Assembly: GCA_900470095.1 (NCBI GenBank)
Contig: UBZM01000045.1
Location: 1 to 54,633, forward strand
Direction of reading: 5' to 3'
Origin: Hyphomicrobiales bacterium
GTDB taxonomy: Bacteria; Pseudomonadota; Alphaproteobacteria; Rhizobiales; Beijerinckiaceae
DNA length: 54,633 bases
Position numbers and translations under genes: made by a program. The notes below the pieces were generated by a model. The model saw only the letters and a list, made by a program, of their open reading frames with translations. It was not told where the DNA came from and made no database searches. The first letter of the stretch is position 1. Each line of letters begins with the position of its first letter. Shown here piece by piece: positions 12,001-16,268 of the stretch.

Positions 12001-12533
12001 TGGCTTGAACTCTTGGTGACGAGATCGAGACCGTGGTCGAAGAACTGGCCGAAGAAGGTCATCCAGGCGTTGAACGGCGCGGAAAGGCCGACATCCGGGG
12101 AGACATTCGGGATGAAATTGACCGGTTTGTCATCCGCGGTGCCGAAAATCCCATCCAGCCCGGGGCTGGTGACGGTTCCCGACCCGGGATTCTGCGCAGC
12201 AGCCGCAACGGCCGCCGGATTATTGTTGGTCTGGTCGACGATCAGGTTGCTGATCGTGCGCGGCTCGGAGTCCTGCACGAGGCCGGGATTCGCGTAACTG
12301 GTGCCGGCCTCGGCCGCCTGGAAGGACGGATCGGTCAGGCGCGGGAACGCCAGATCCGCGACCCCGAATTCGGGATGGGCCAGATTGTTGAACGAGCCAT
12401 CGACGGTCCGCAAGCCGAATGGCACCTGGGCGCTGGGCAGGATGTCAGTCAGGCTCTCGCCCTGAGCATTCCGCTCCGCAATCCTGATCTGCTCGAGAAT
12501 GAACTCAAGGTCGGAGCGAACAAACTGTACCAT
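1..12533 (-). CDS. Giant RTX protein with three animal-type haem peroxidase domains (3' end beyond window)
   Basis: One frame stays open for 4,177 codons from ATG 12533 (AGGAGG 7 nt upstream) to the left edge. Order: peroxidase 1, RTX glycine/aspartate repeats (about 9960-9400), linker domains, peroxidase 2, RTX (4960-4460), an Ig-like stretch, RTX (3360-3010), peroxidase 3, an Asp-rich tract, and RTX again at the edge. Each peroxidase has the distal FGQ(F/Y)FDHG histidine (His167, His1793, His3487), the GDGRxNEN catalytic Arg with the haem-linking Glu (Arg399, Arg2058, Arg3665) and the proximal YR(F/V)GHS histidine (His526, His2185, His3762). Asn replaces the Met that forms the sulfonium bond in myeloperoxidase. 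There is no N-terminal signal peptide; the RTX repeats imply type I secretion through a C-terminal signal outside the window. Large Ca-binding haem peroxidases of this type (MopA) oxidise Mn(II) in some alphaproteobacteria. The substrate here is inferred. Confidence 0.93.
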   Translation of the reverse strand, partial: MVQFVRSDLEFILEQIRIAERNAQGESLTDILPSAQVPFGLRTVDGSFNNLAHPEFGVADLAFPRLTDPSFQAAEAGTSYANPGLVQDSEPRTISNLIVDQTNNNPAAVAAAAQNPGSGTVTSPGLDGIFGTADDKPVNFIPNVSPDVGLSAPFNAWMTFFGQFFDHGLDLVTKSSSQTEVVFIPLKPDDPLFSTAPGALNFMVLSRAAGGQAATNTTSPFVDQSQTYSSNPSHQVFLRAYELDANGDPVATGELITNRNLGADGRFGSADDVEIGGMATWAVVKAQARDILGINLTDADVGNVPVLAVDAYGNFIKGPGGMPMVMMSDGSFTEGNRAAPISLVGAAHTGHAFLNDIAHNADPTGKTADTDGIVNTGPLAAGQYDNELLDAHYIAGDGRVNENIGLTAVHAVFHSEHNRLVQQTKDVALATGDVAFLNQWLDTPLAVGTTFPLTQAQIDALDWNGERLFQSAKFGTEMQYQHLVFEEFARTVQPQVDEFLAPNGYDTTINPAILAEFAHTVYRFGHSMLTETVDRFDPNFNTVGGDPQLGLIAAFLNPLAYAASGVTPEQATGAIVRGVTRQVGNEIDEFVTEALRNNLLGLPLDLPALNIARGRDTGIPSLNNARSEFFAMTGDSQLKPYTSWTDFAGHLKHAESLINFIAAYGTHASITGALTLADKRAAATLIVLGGVGAPTDRLDFLNATGAHAGGSLGGLNDVDFWIGGLAEEKMPFGGMLGSTFNFVFETQLESLQNGDRFYYLSRTAGMNFGTELENNSFAKLVMLNSDATHLPNAIFTTPTFTLEVDPTKQHTGLGPDGRADPTGGIEINGVEIVPLVIRDNPATAGADTNYLQYNGEDHVVLGGTAGNDVIISGDGDDTLYGDGGNDRLEGGYGNDTILGGAGDDIIQDLGGDDRLEGGDGNDVIHAGNMMVGGVGNLILGGAGKDYIVTMEDISTTFGGRGDDFIYSAKTSLPPTGNEGDDWIENGTQDGAPGDNFAPLLADDVIGNDIFVGGGGFDEFIGEGGDDIFVGSDAQDKMDGMSGFDWVTYKSDKQGVTVDLTLAALAQPHGETPAANTGVVQPVAASPASILDRFAEVEGLSGSRFADILRGDDVDAVTILNHGGATGGALTNVALINGLATLLGQAGLSTTGFATGNIMLGGAGSDLLEGRGGDDLIDGDRWLNVRISVRANVDGTGAEIATFDSMVAPQLLQNMLSGVWNPGQLVAVREIIDDNNGFDTAIFSGNRADYTVTTTNGVTTVTDNAGTDGTDTLVNVERLQFSDQNLTLPNGIGLNADPTGQLSILDATSSTPDGTPTSGQLLRVSIAGVTDADTGPGAVNGVVPGSISYHWQFEATPGSGIFEDIILLPLGDLAFQSADGTTFRVTPDLAGSALRVKAIFTDGHGVTETVFSAPTQPVVAGPVAPPVAPTPVVDATAGGEGIMLVRSDLNFILDQIKIAEANAAGTPLTSLLPNVRAALGLRTVDGSGNNLLNQQQSDTFGAADNVFPRVTTPVFNPAQSGTSYQQTNGLVIDSQPRTISNLIVDQTANNPAAIAAALRNAGSENITADTATFLAALQALNAVKAAAASGVAALQTALGASQAVLATADANLAAATTAANTATTAAASAAGAVTAAQLAESTAQTALALAVAAVPAGEDPLADPGVQAAVIALDNAVQVRTDAEAAFAEADALVTSTQAALGPAQTAQTQAANHVALDQAALNDANAPVVAAQATFDGVADGLGLTIVTSPGLDGQFGTADDKQVFEIPNIAPDAGLSAPFNAWMTFFGQFFDHGLDLVTKGGSGTVFIPLQPDDPLYVQGSPTNFMVLTRATNLPGPDGILGNADDIHEHTNTTSPFVDQNQTYSSHPSHQVFLRGYQLNAAGDPVATGQLITNRDLGADGKFGTTDDTEIGGMATWKVVKAQARDILGINLTDADIDSGPLLATDAYGNFIKGPNGFPQVVMRVNNGPDGIAGNADDVTTLVEGNPAAPISLANAVRTGHAFLNDIAHNAVPVFNAGVLAPDADTDTGNAVPVGPGGNNLAYDNELLDAHYIAGDGRVNENIGLTAVHAIFHSEHNRLVEQTKNTVLTSGDLAFLKEWLIPGTEPATFPTTPSDIANLQWNGERLFQTAKFGTEMQYQHLVFEEFARTIQPNVDLFFAPTQVYDVDLDPSIVAEFAHTVYRFGHSMLTETVDRFTADFDVVSSDPGNPDQQMGLIAAFLNPLAFAASGANPEEAVSAIVRGVTRQVGNEIDEFVTEALRNNLLGLPLDLPAINIARGRDVGIPSLNEVRRQIYTQTGEVQLKPYASWVDLVQSLKHPDSVINFIAAYGTHSSITGATTLAAKRGAAMALVLGGDGAPADRLDFLNGTGAWVNGPNGVTITGVDAIDLWIGGLAEEKMPFGGMLGSTFNFIFENQLEKLQDGDRFYYLERTSGLSFNAELESNSFAKLIMANSTATHLPGVVFTTPGFTLEVNQAAQHTGLGVNGNDDPTNGDPLLPLVIRDNPNTVGPDTNYLQYTGDEHVVLGGTAGNDILIASEGDDTIWGDGGNDRIEGGDGNDQLRGGAGDDIITDTGGDDNIQGGDGNDVLHGGNGVNLIIGGFGSDFIVTGEDASEAIGGQGNDFILGSKANEQDMGNEGDDWIEKGTSDGAPGDNFDPLGNDPVIGNDVFIGDGENDKFNGEGGDDIMAGKTGFGDRYIGGSGYDWAIYKYNTTGVYIDISDRFFDQPPVPGGSTSLSRFDFVEGLSGSRFGDVLNGDDSDATTLGTAGATGSVLTNIDLIDGLRPLLPAGATFFDGGNIILGGAGSDIIQGRGGNDIIDGDRWLNVRISVRANIDGTGAEIASFDTMEPMVPFMLAGTYNPGQLRIIREILTSATADFDTAKFSGVRANYTVTTAPDGTVTVTDNVGTDGTDTLRNIERLEFADQSVVLGGTNNLPVGRPVIVDPTPANGIQVGDVLTVNLAGLTDADNPGGIVPAAPVSYFWQVDDGTGFADIETFGAGEVERVHGPTFTVTDGENGLPIRLRMVYQDARGVLEEVYSLPTATVGTNVPPLPATTIVGTRANDVLVGTAGADTITGDRGDDTITGLAGNDTIDGGRGADTIDGGDGDDTILGDRDNDILNGGAGNDTIDGGRGDDTINGGLGNDTILGDRGDDLIIVGSTEGRDIIDGGRDTDTVRIVGDATTEVFQIYAAANAPAAFNLNPATEIAIVRNGVVIAELANIEEIQITGGGGGDSFQVIGNFAATTLFTNTITIDGSTGDDTVNISALTSAHRIVFKSMGGHDTIIGTLRPQDVIELAPGSTLANYTSTNNGNGTTTLTNGGHTITFATLAGGASPTFANSGGSGGNGGGGNGGGNGGGDGGGNGGGDGITGAFELTAGDLSGLKHLVNGQEVPGDDDTVPGVRDLSGHGNNVAHPDYGAADEHFIRLTEARYGDYDAATGNNKINPIFEGLDPRNISNILGVQEADLPKNGNDANIFFMAFGQYFDHGLDFLPKGGNGTIQIGAPGNGAPGSGNPADLTRGTVDEIVDGVPQHINRTSPFADQNQAYGSNGLVGQFLREGDGDGGLGSMLLAGAPDPSDPNFRLLPTLRELILEHWENNTVFTGLPGGPVAFRTYFAGLVDGGGVINTTMAANMASNFMGTGHALLLDANPFISVLDHYIAGDGRANENFALTAMHTIWARNHNFHVENLVEAGFQGTQEELFQAAKIINEAEYQRVVFDEFADHLIGGIKGDGNHGHGDYNPDATAAISHEFAAAVYRVGHSLIGQTMTVLDADGQPKQVALFDAFLNPTNDAGAFTAPLPPGYVPQPGYEQLGVESILGGIIRQPAEEVDFNIVDAVRNDLVRINADLFAFNVARGWDVGLGTLNQVRSDLAASQDPYVSEAVGYAGNLSPYTSWEDFQQRNNLSDAVIAQFRQAYPDLVLDANEIAAFQAINSNINVAIQADGTGIVKGIDRVDLWVGGLAETHINGGMVGQTFWVVLHEQFDRLQEADRFYYLDRVENFDFYENFIDGQEFADIIARNTSLTNLPENIFETVVGDDGDNGTGTGDGDDDDDDDDDDGTGTGDGDDDDDDDDGAGDGDDDDDDDDGAGDGDDDDDDDDDGAGNGDDDDDDDDDDDDCGCDDDDDDDDGAGTGTPPPGPGTAPGTHVGTALSDVLIGAAGADNLIGQGGDDVLIG
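144..416 (-). repeat. Low-complexity GAC/GAT tract encoding an Asp-rich linker
   Basis: In the peroxidase frame this stretch reads as runs of 7-10 aspartates separated by Gly-Asp-Gly-(Ala/Thr)-Gly spacers, about 90 residues, between peroxidase 3 and the final RTX block. At DNA level it is an imperfect trinucleotide and 30-36 bp repeat (tcatcgtcg-type on the plus strand). It can therefore change length in frame by slippage. It should be strongly acidic and calcium- or metal-binding once secreted. Confidence 0.85.
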
Positions 12534-12738
12534 GATGCCCTCCTGGGGTTTCCAGGACCCCGTGTTGGCCTTGCCCTGGGACCATGCTCCGCCGCTCGCG
12601 CCAAAGCGGCACGGCACCTGTTGCATCGTTGGCCAGAACTTGATCGGACAGCGCTTCAGCCCGTCATGGGCCTATCGCAGAGCAGCATGATGCCTGTCGG
12701 CAAAACTGGTCGTTAGAGGACTATGTCGGATGTTATTT

Positions 12739-12778
12739 CCCGACCAGCGTCTGGGGGCGGCGGCGGAGTTTGGTCGGG
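12739..12778. promoter_or_regulatory. Interrupted inverted repeat upstream of the peroxidase gene
   Basis: CCCGACCA and its exact reverse complement TGGTCGGG are separated by 24 nt, about 205 bp upstream of the peroxidase ATG. Spacing of roughly three helical turns between arm centres would suit a dimer pair or looping regulator. With 8-bp arms in GC-rich DNA, chance is a real alternative. Confidence 0.25.
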
Positions 12779-13282
12779 GCGCGCATTCAGACCTAACTCC
12801 CTACACGAGCGACCAAGGTCCCTATTGAGTGCTGCGCCGGCCATGCCCGACTTGCCGGAGCAATTCTCCTGGAGCTGTTCGCAGTCGCGACTCCCCGCCA
12901 TTGCCTCGCTTTCCAAGGGCTTCCCTGCACCTCTCCGCCCCGAACAGGCGCCAGAGGGCCGGTCGCGAATGGAGGTGGGGGAGTGACGCAAGACGAGAGC
13001 GGCGACCTTCGCTCGCCTCCACCGGGACGGGCTGCGAGATGACGCCCCGCCATGCTGGGCGGCAGCCCCGCTCCTGGATTGGCGGGGATAGAGGGGATTT
13101 TCGGGTTTCGCGATCCCGAGCCGCGGCTCCGGGCCGGGCCGACGCGGATCAGCGTGGAGCCGCGCAAGTACATGAGCTACCCAGGAGGCAGGGACATTCG
13201 ACCAGGTCGCGCCCAGGCAACGCAGCGATGAAGAGCGAAGGCGCGTCGCAACAGTTTTCGCCGCTCAGGCCGCCTGTCCTCA

Positions 13283-13310
13283 CGCCGGGCGGCGCTGTGC
13301 CTGCCCGGCG
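13283..13310 (-). terminator. Hairpin 3' of the multicopper oxidase gene
   Basis: CGCCGGGC (13283-13290) pairs with GCCCGGCG (13303-13310) around a 12-nt loop, starting 20 nt after the oxidase stop codon. No U-tract follows on the minus strand, so this may be a 3' stabilising or weak terminator structure rather than a classical intrinsic terminator. Confidence 0.4.
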
Positions 13311-13330
13311 TCTGGCCCTGCGCTCGAAGG

Positions 13331-15745
13331 TCAGCTGCGTGTCGCGGACCCTGCGACCTTGATCCTGCTTGGATCGCCCTCGGGCAGGACCTCAGGCTGC
13401 TTCCAGACCACGCCATTCGGTGTCGGGATCGGTGTCATGGTCAGCTGATATTGCGGTTGTCCCTTGTAGTCAGGGTCGCCGGGAGGCGGAGTCTGCAGCT
13501 GGTAGCGCAGCAGCATCGCGAAATCCTCATGCGCCGTGTTGTGGCAATGGCTGACATAGGCGCCGCCGAACTCGCCGAAGCGCACCTGGAATCGCACCCT
13601 CCCGGACGGTCGCAGCCGCCAGACATCCTTGCGCACCAGGCGCTCCGTGGCAGGGATCGGGGCATCGCCCCGGTCCATGGTGACGCCCTCCTCGAAATGC
13701 AGGTGGATCGGATGGTCCCAGCCGCCCCCACCATTGATCAGGGTCCAGTGCTCGACCTCGCCCGGCCTGGGCATGAGCAGGGAGATGCGGTTGGCGTTGA
13801 GCGAATGCGCCTTCTCGCCATTGATCTTGATGGTCCAGGGGAAGGATTTGATGTCGCCGCAATCGGGAATGCACTGACCATCCGAGGTCTTGCGGGAATC
13901 GCCCTCTCCCGAGCGGCCGAACTCGATCACTCGTTCGCGCACCGGAGCGACGATCGGGATCTGGGTGGTCAGCGTCTTGACCCCGGATTTCCAATCGGGA
14001 TCGGCGAAATTGGCGCTGCGATCGGCGTCGAGCGGGTTGCTGGCATTGTAGACCTTGCCGGGATTGTCGACGCTCTGGACCTGGCTCACGATCCTGAATT
14101 CGAGGATCGGACCGACGCAAGGGTCGTCATCCCTGCCCTTGAAGGCCTTCTCGATCGAGACGGCGCCCTTGGGCTTTCGCCCGTCGGTCTGTTCCAGCAG
14201 GTTCATGATGTAGACGCTGTCGCCCGGCGCGAAGGCGGAGAAATCGACGACGATGTCGTAGCGCTCCGCCACCCCCATCTCGTCGGTCTCGGTCAGCAGA
14301 ATCGGATTGACGACCAGGTTGCCGTCATTGGCGATGAAGTAGAAGGGCACTTTCGTGCCCTGCGAAAAGCGCCGGCTCTTGTTGACCGCAAGCGCAAGCT
14401 TGACGAAGCGGGCCATCGCGGCATTCAGGATGCGGAAGCGGTAGCGTCTCGGCAACACCTCGAAATAGGGGTAATAGCCGCCATTGACGCAGAGCATGTC
14501 GCCGAGGAAACCGTCGGTATCGAAGATATCGAAGCGGCACTGGCCTCTGGTGTCGAAGGCCGGATTCGAGATCGCGAGATTCACGTCGAAATCGAGATTG
14601 CCCCATTTCAGCTGCGAGCCGCTGGGCAACCGCAGGTTAACGCCGTCATTGAGATCCTCACGGCCCCTGTCCGGCCCGCTATAGATGTTGCAGAGAGCGA
14701 AGATGCCCTTGTGCACGTTCTCGGCCGTGAAGAAGAAGCGGTGATCGTGGAACCAGAGGCTGCCCTGGATTTCGCGATAGTCGCCTGGAACCGAGACGTA
14801 GCCTTCGCCATCGTCGGGCCCCGAACATTTGCGGACGTAATCACGATCGCCTGTCGGCCAGAGGCTCGGCATGTCGCGCCGGGCCATCGCCATGCCCCAG
14901 TGATAATCGTAGAAGGTCCCGGGGAAATGATAGGCATTGCAGGCGCCGTCGCTCTCGGCACCGTTATGGGCGTTGTGGAAATGGATCGAGATCTCGTTCC
15001 GTCCAAAGCCGCCATTCATGCGCCGATCGACCGGCAGATCATTGTAGATGCGGGTCAGGACCGGCTCGCCATAGCGCGCCTTGATCAGGATCGGACGGCC
15101 GAGGCCAGTGCGCAGGCCGGCGGTAGCCCCCGCCTGGCCGGGCTGGCGGGGACCGAAGGTCCACATCGCAGTCGCGTCCTGGTCGGGCATTTCGGCACAG
15201 AAGCGGCTGCCGGTGCCGATCTGTCCCAGGGATAGCAGATAGCCCTTCTTCGGATAGAGTTCCTCCCAGCGCTGATGCGCGAAAAACTCGCCCGGCGGGC
15301 GTCCTTCCATCGGTCCGACCCAGGTCACCGGGTTGCGGTAGGCTGTGCCGCCGGAATTGCTGAAGTCGGTGTGGTAGGAAAAATTCTTCGCCGGCAGTTC
15401 CTGGCCTCCTCCAGGGAACTGCCAAGCCGCATCGCCATTCGACATGCGCTGAAGCGGCACCGGCTTCTGGACTTCCGGCCGCGGCATCGGCTCATGGAAT
15501 TTGACAGCGCCGAAGGTCGGGCTGCGCGGCGCCCCTGTCGGCACCTGGGCATAGGCGCTCTTGGCGAAGGGGCTGAGCCCATTCTTTGCGATGAGCAGCC
15601 CGCCAGCGGTGAAATACCCCCACCGCAGCAGGTCGCGTTTGGTGATCTGTCCCACCGAAAGGGCCTTGACGATCTCCTGCCGGTTCTCCAGAGCCCTCTC
15701 AGCTTCCTTCAACCGGATGCCAGTGGTCTCGCGCGAAAGATACAT
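13331..15745 (-). CDS. Exported multicopper oxidase, about 804 aa
   Basis: All four copper-ligand blocks of the multicopper oxidase family are present: HFHNAH (about residue 253), LWFHDHRF (about 330), HPIHLHF (about 676) and the HCHNTAHEDFAMLL block (about 728), which carries the type 1 His-Cys-His-Met set. The N-terminus has a TKRDLLRW motif, then a hydrophobic segment and an AYA-Q cleavage site, resembling a Tat signal with KR in place of RR and preceded by about 45 extra residues. Start chosen at 15745 because GGGGAAGAGGG lies just upstream; an upstream in-frame start at 15787 lacks this. It exceeds the usual 450-600 aa of CueO/laccase types and is nearer the size of large oxidases such as MoxA/McoA linked to Mn(II) oxidation. 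It lies upstream of, and in the same orientation as, the haem peroxidase. Substrate not established by sequence. Confidence 0.92.
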   Translation of the reverse strand: MYLSRETTGIRLKEAERALENRQEIVKALSVGQITKRDLLRWGYFTAGGLLIAKNGLSPFAKSAYAQVPTGAPRSPTFGAVKFHEPMPRPEVQKPVPLQRMSNGDAAWQFPGGGQELPAKNFSYHTDFSNSGGTAYRNPVTWVGPMEGRPPGEFFAHQRWEELYPKKGYLLSLGQIGTGSRFCAEMPDQDATAMWTFGPRQPGQAGATAGLRTGLGRPILIKARYGEPVLTRIYNDLPVDRRMNGGFGRNEISIHFHNAHNGAESDGACNAYHFPGTFYDYHWGMAMARRDMPSLWPTGDRDYVRKCSGPDDGEGYVSVPGDYREIQGSLWFHDHRFFFTAENVHKGIFALCNIYSGPDRGREDLNDGVNLRLPSGSQLKWGNLDFDVNLAISNPAFDTRGQCRFDIFDTDGFLGDMLCVNGGYYPYFEVLPRRYRFRILNAAMARFVKLALAVNKSRRFSQGTKVPFYFIANDGNLVVNPILLTETDEMGVAERYDIVVDFSAFAPGDSVYIMNLLEQTDGRKPKGAVSIEKAFKGRDDDPCVGPILEFRIVSQVQSVDNPGKVYNASNPLDADRSANFADPDWKSGVKTLTTQIPIVAPVRERVIEFGRSGEGDSRKTSDGQCIPDCGDIKSFPWTIKINGEKAHSLNANRISLLMPRPGEVEHWTLINGGGGWDHPIHLHFEEGVTMDRGDAPIPATERLVRKDVWRLRPSGRVRFQVRFGEFGGAYVSHCHNTAHEDFAMLLRYQLQTPPPGDPDYKGQPQYQLTMTPIPTPNGVVWKQPEVLPEGDPSRIKVAGSATRS

Positions 15746-16268
15746 GCCCTCTTCCCCTTTTTCGGACTGAACCAGAGCGCGCCTCAACGCTAACCTTTAG
15801 TTCTGCCGGCAGAGGCTCAGTAAGAGGAGAAGGTCGTGCCAAGTATGCAACCAAAGTCCGTAGTCTCTGACGTCTTGTTGCGCGACGCCATGCTAGATTT
15901 CCAGCAGAGGCGAATGGCTCAGATCAGCCACCATCGAACGGCGTTTAATTTTAACGCTCGGGAACCGGATTCTTGCCTCTGTTTCGAGCGCGATATTTTG
16001 TGTATATTTTATGTATAAAACTATCTCTTTCAATATAATACACACTAATATAAATACAGCTTCGATAAAAAATCAATCAATACACTAAACAAGGGACAAA
16101 ACCTGCCCACTCCTACGATATTTCTGCAATATGCAGAATATACATCGCCAGGGCCGCCGATATCGGATCGCCCCGGCAGCGTGACGCCGGTTCGCCTGCC
16201 CCGCCCGCGGTCCGCTTCAGTGCCCCCTTACAGCACGATCACCACCGCCCTGGGCCCAGAGGACACGG
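15746..16268. other. Divergent intergenic region with an AT-rich island
   Basis: No supported gene; the 60-codon plus ORF at 15836 has no family resemblance. From about 15990 to 16150 the sequence becomes very AT-rich against a high-GC background, with an exact TATAAT at 16034-16039 and a 17-nt palindrome at 16122-16138. It probably contains the promoters of the divergent oxidase and PEP carboxylase genes and perhaps a nucleoid-protein binding site. Confidence 0.5.
16122..16138. promoter_or_regulatory. Perfect palindrome upstream of ppc
   Basis: TTCTGCA-ATA-TGCAGAA has two 7-bp arms with a 3-nt centre, the size of a dimeric helix-turn-helix operator, 131-224 nt upstream of the possible ppc starts. 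The regulator is unknown. Confidence 0.4.

Larger units (their letters stand above)
12534..13330. other. Intergenic region between multicopper oxidase and peroxidase genes
   Basis: About 800 bp with no convincing gene. The short ORFs on both strands have Arg/Pro/Ser-rich shadow composition and no ribosome-binding site. It holds a hairpin just after the oxidase stop and an interrupted inverted repeat CCCGACCA (12739-12746) / TGGTCGGG (12771-12778) that could be a regulator site for the peroxidase. No clear sigma-70 promoter was recognised. The length argues that the peroxidase has its own promoter. Confidence 0.5.

Noticed and set aside
13451..15235. 594-codon plus-strand ORF
   Set aside because: Exact antisense of the multicopper oxidase, whose copper motifs are all intact.
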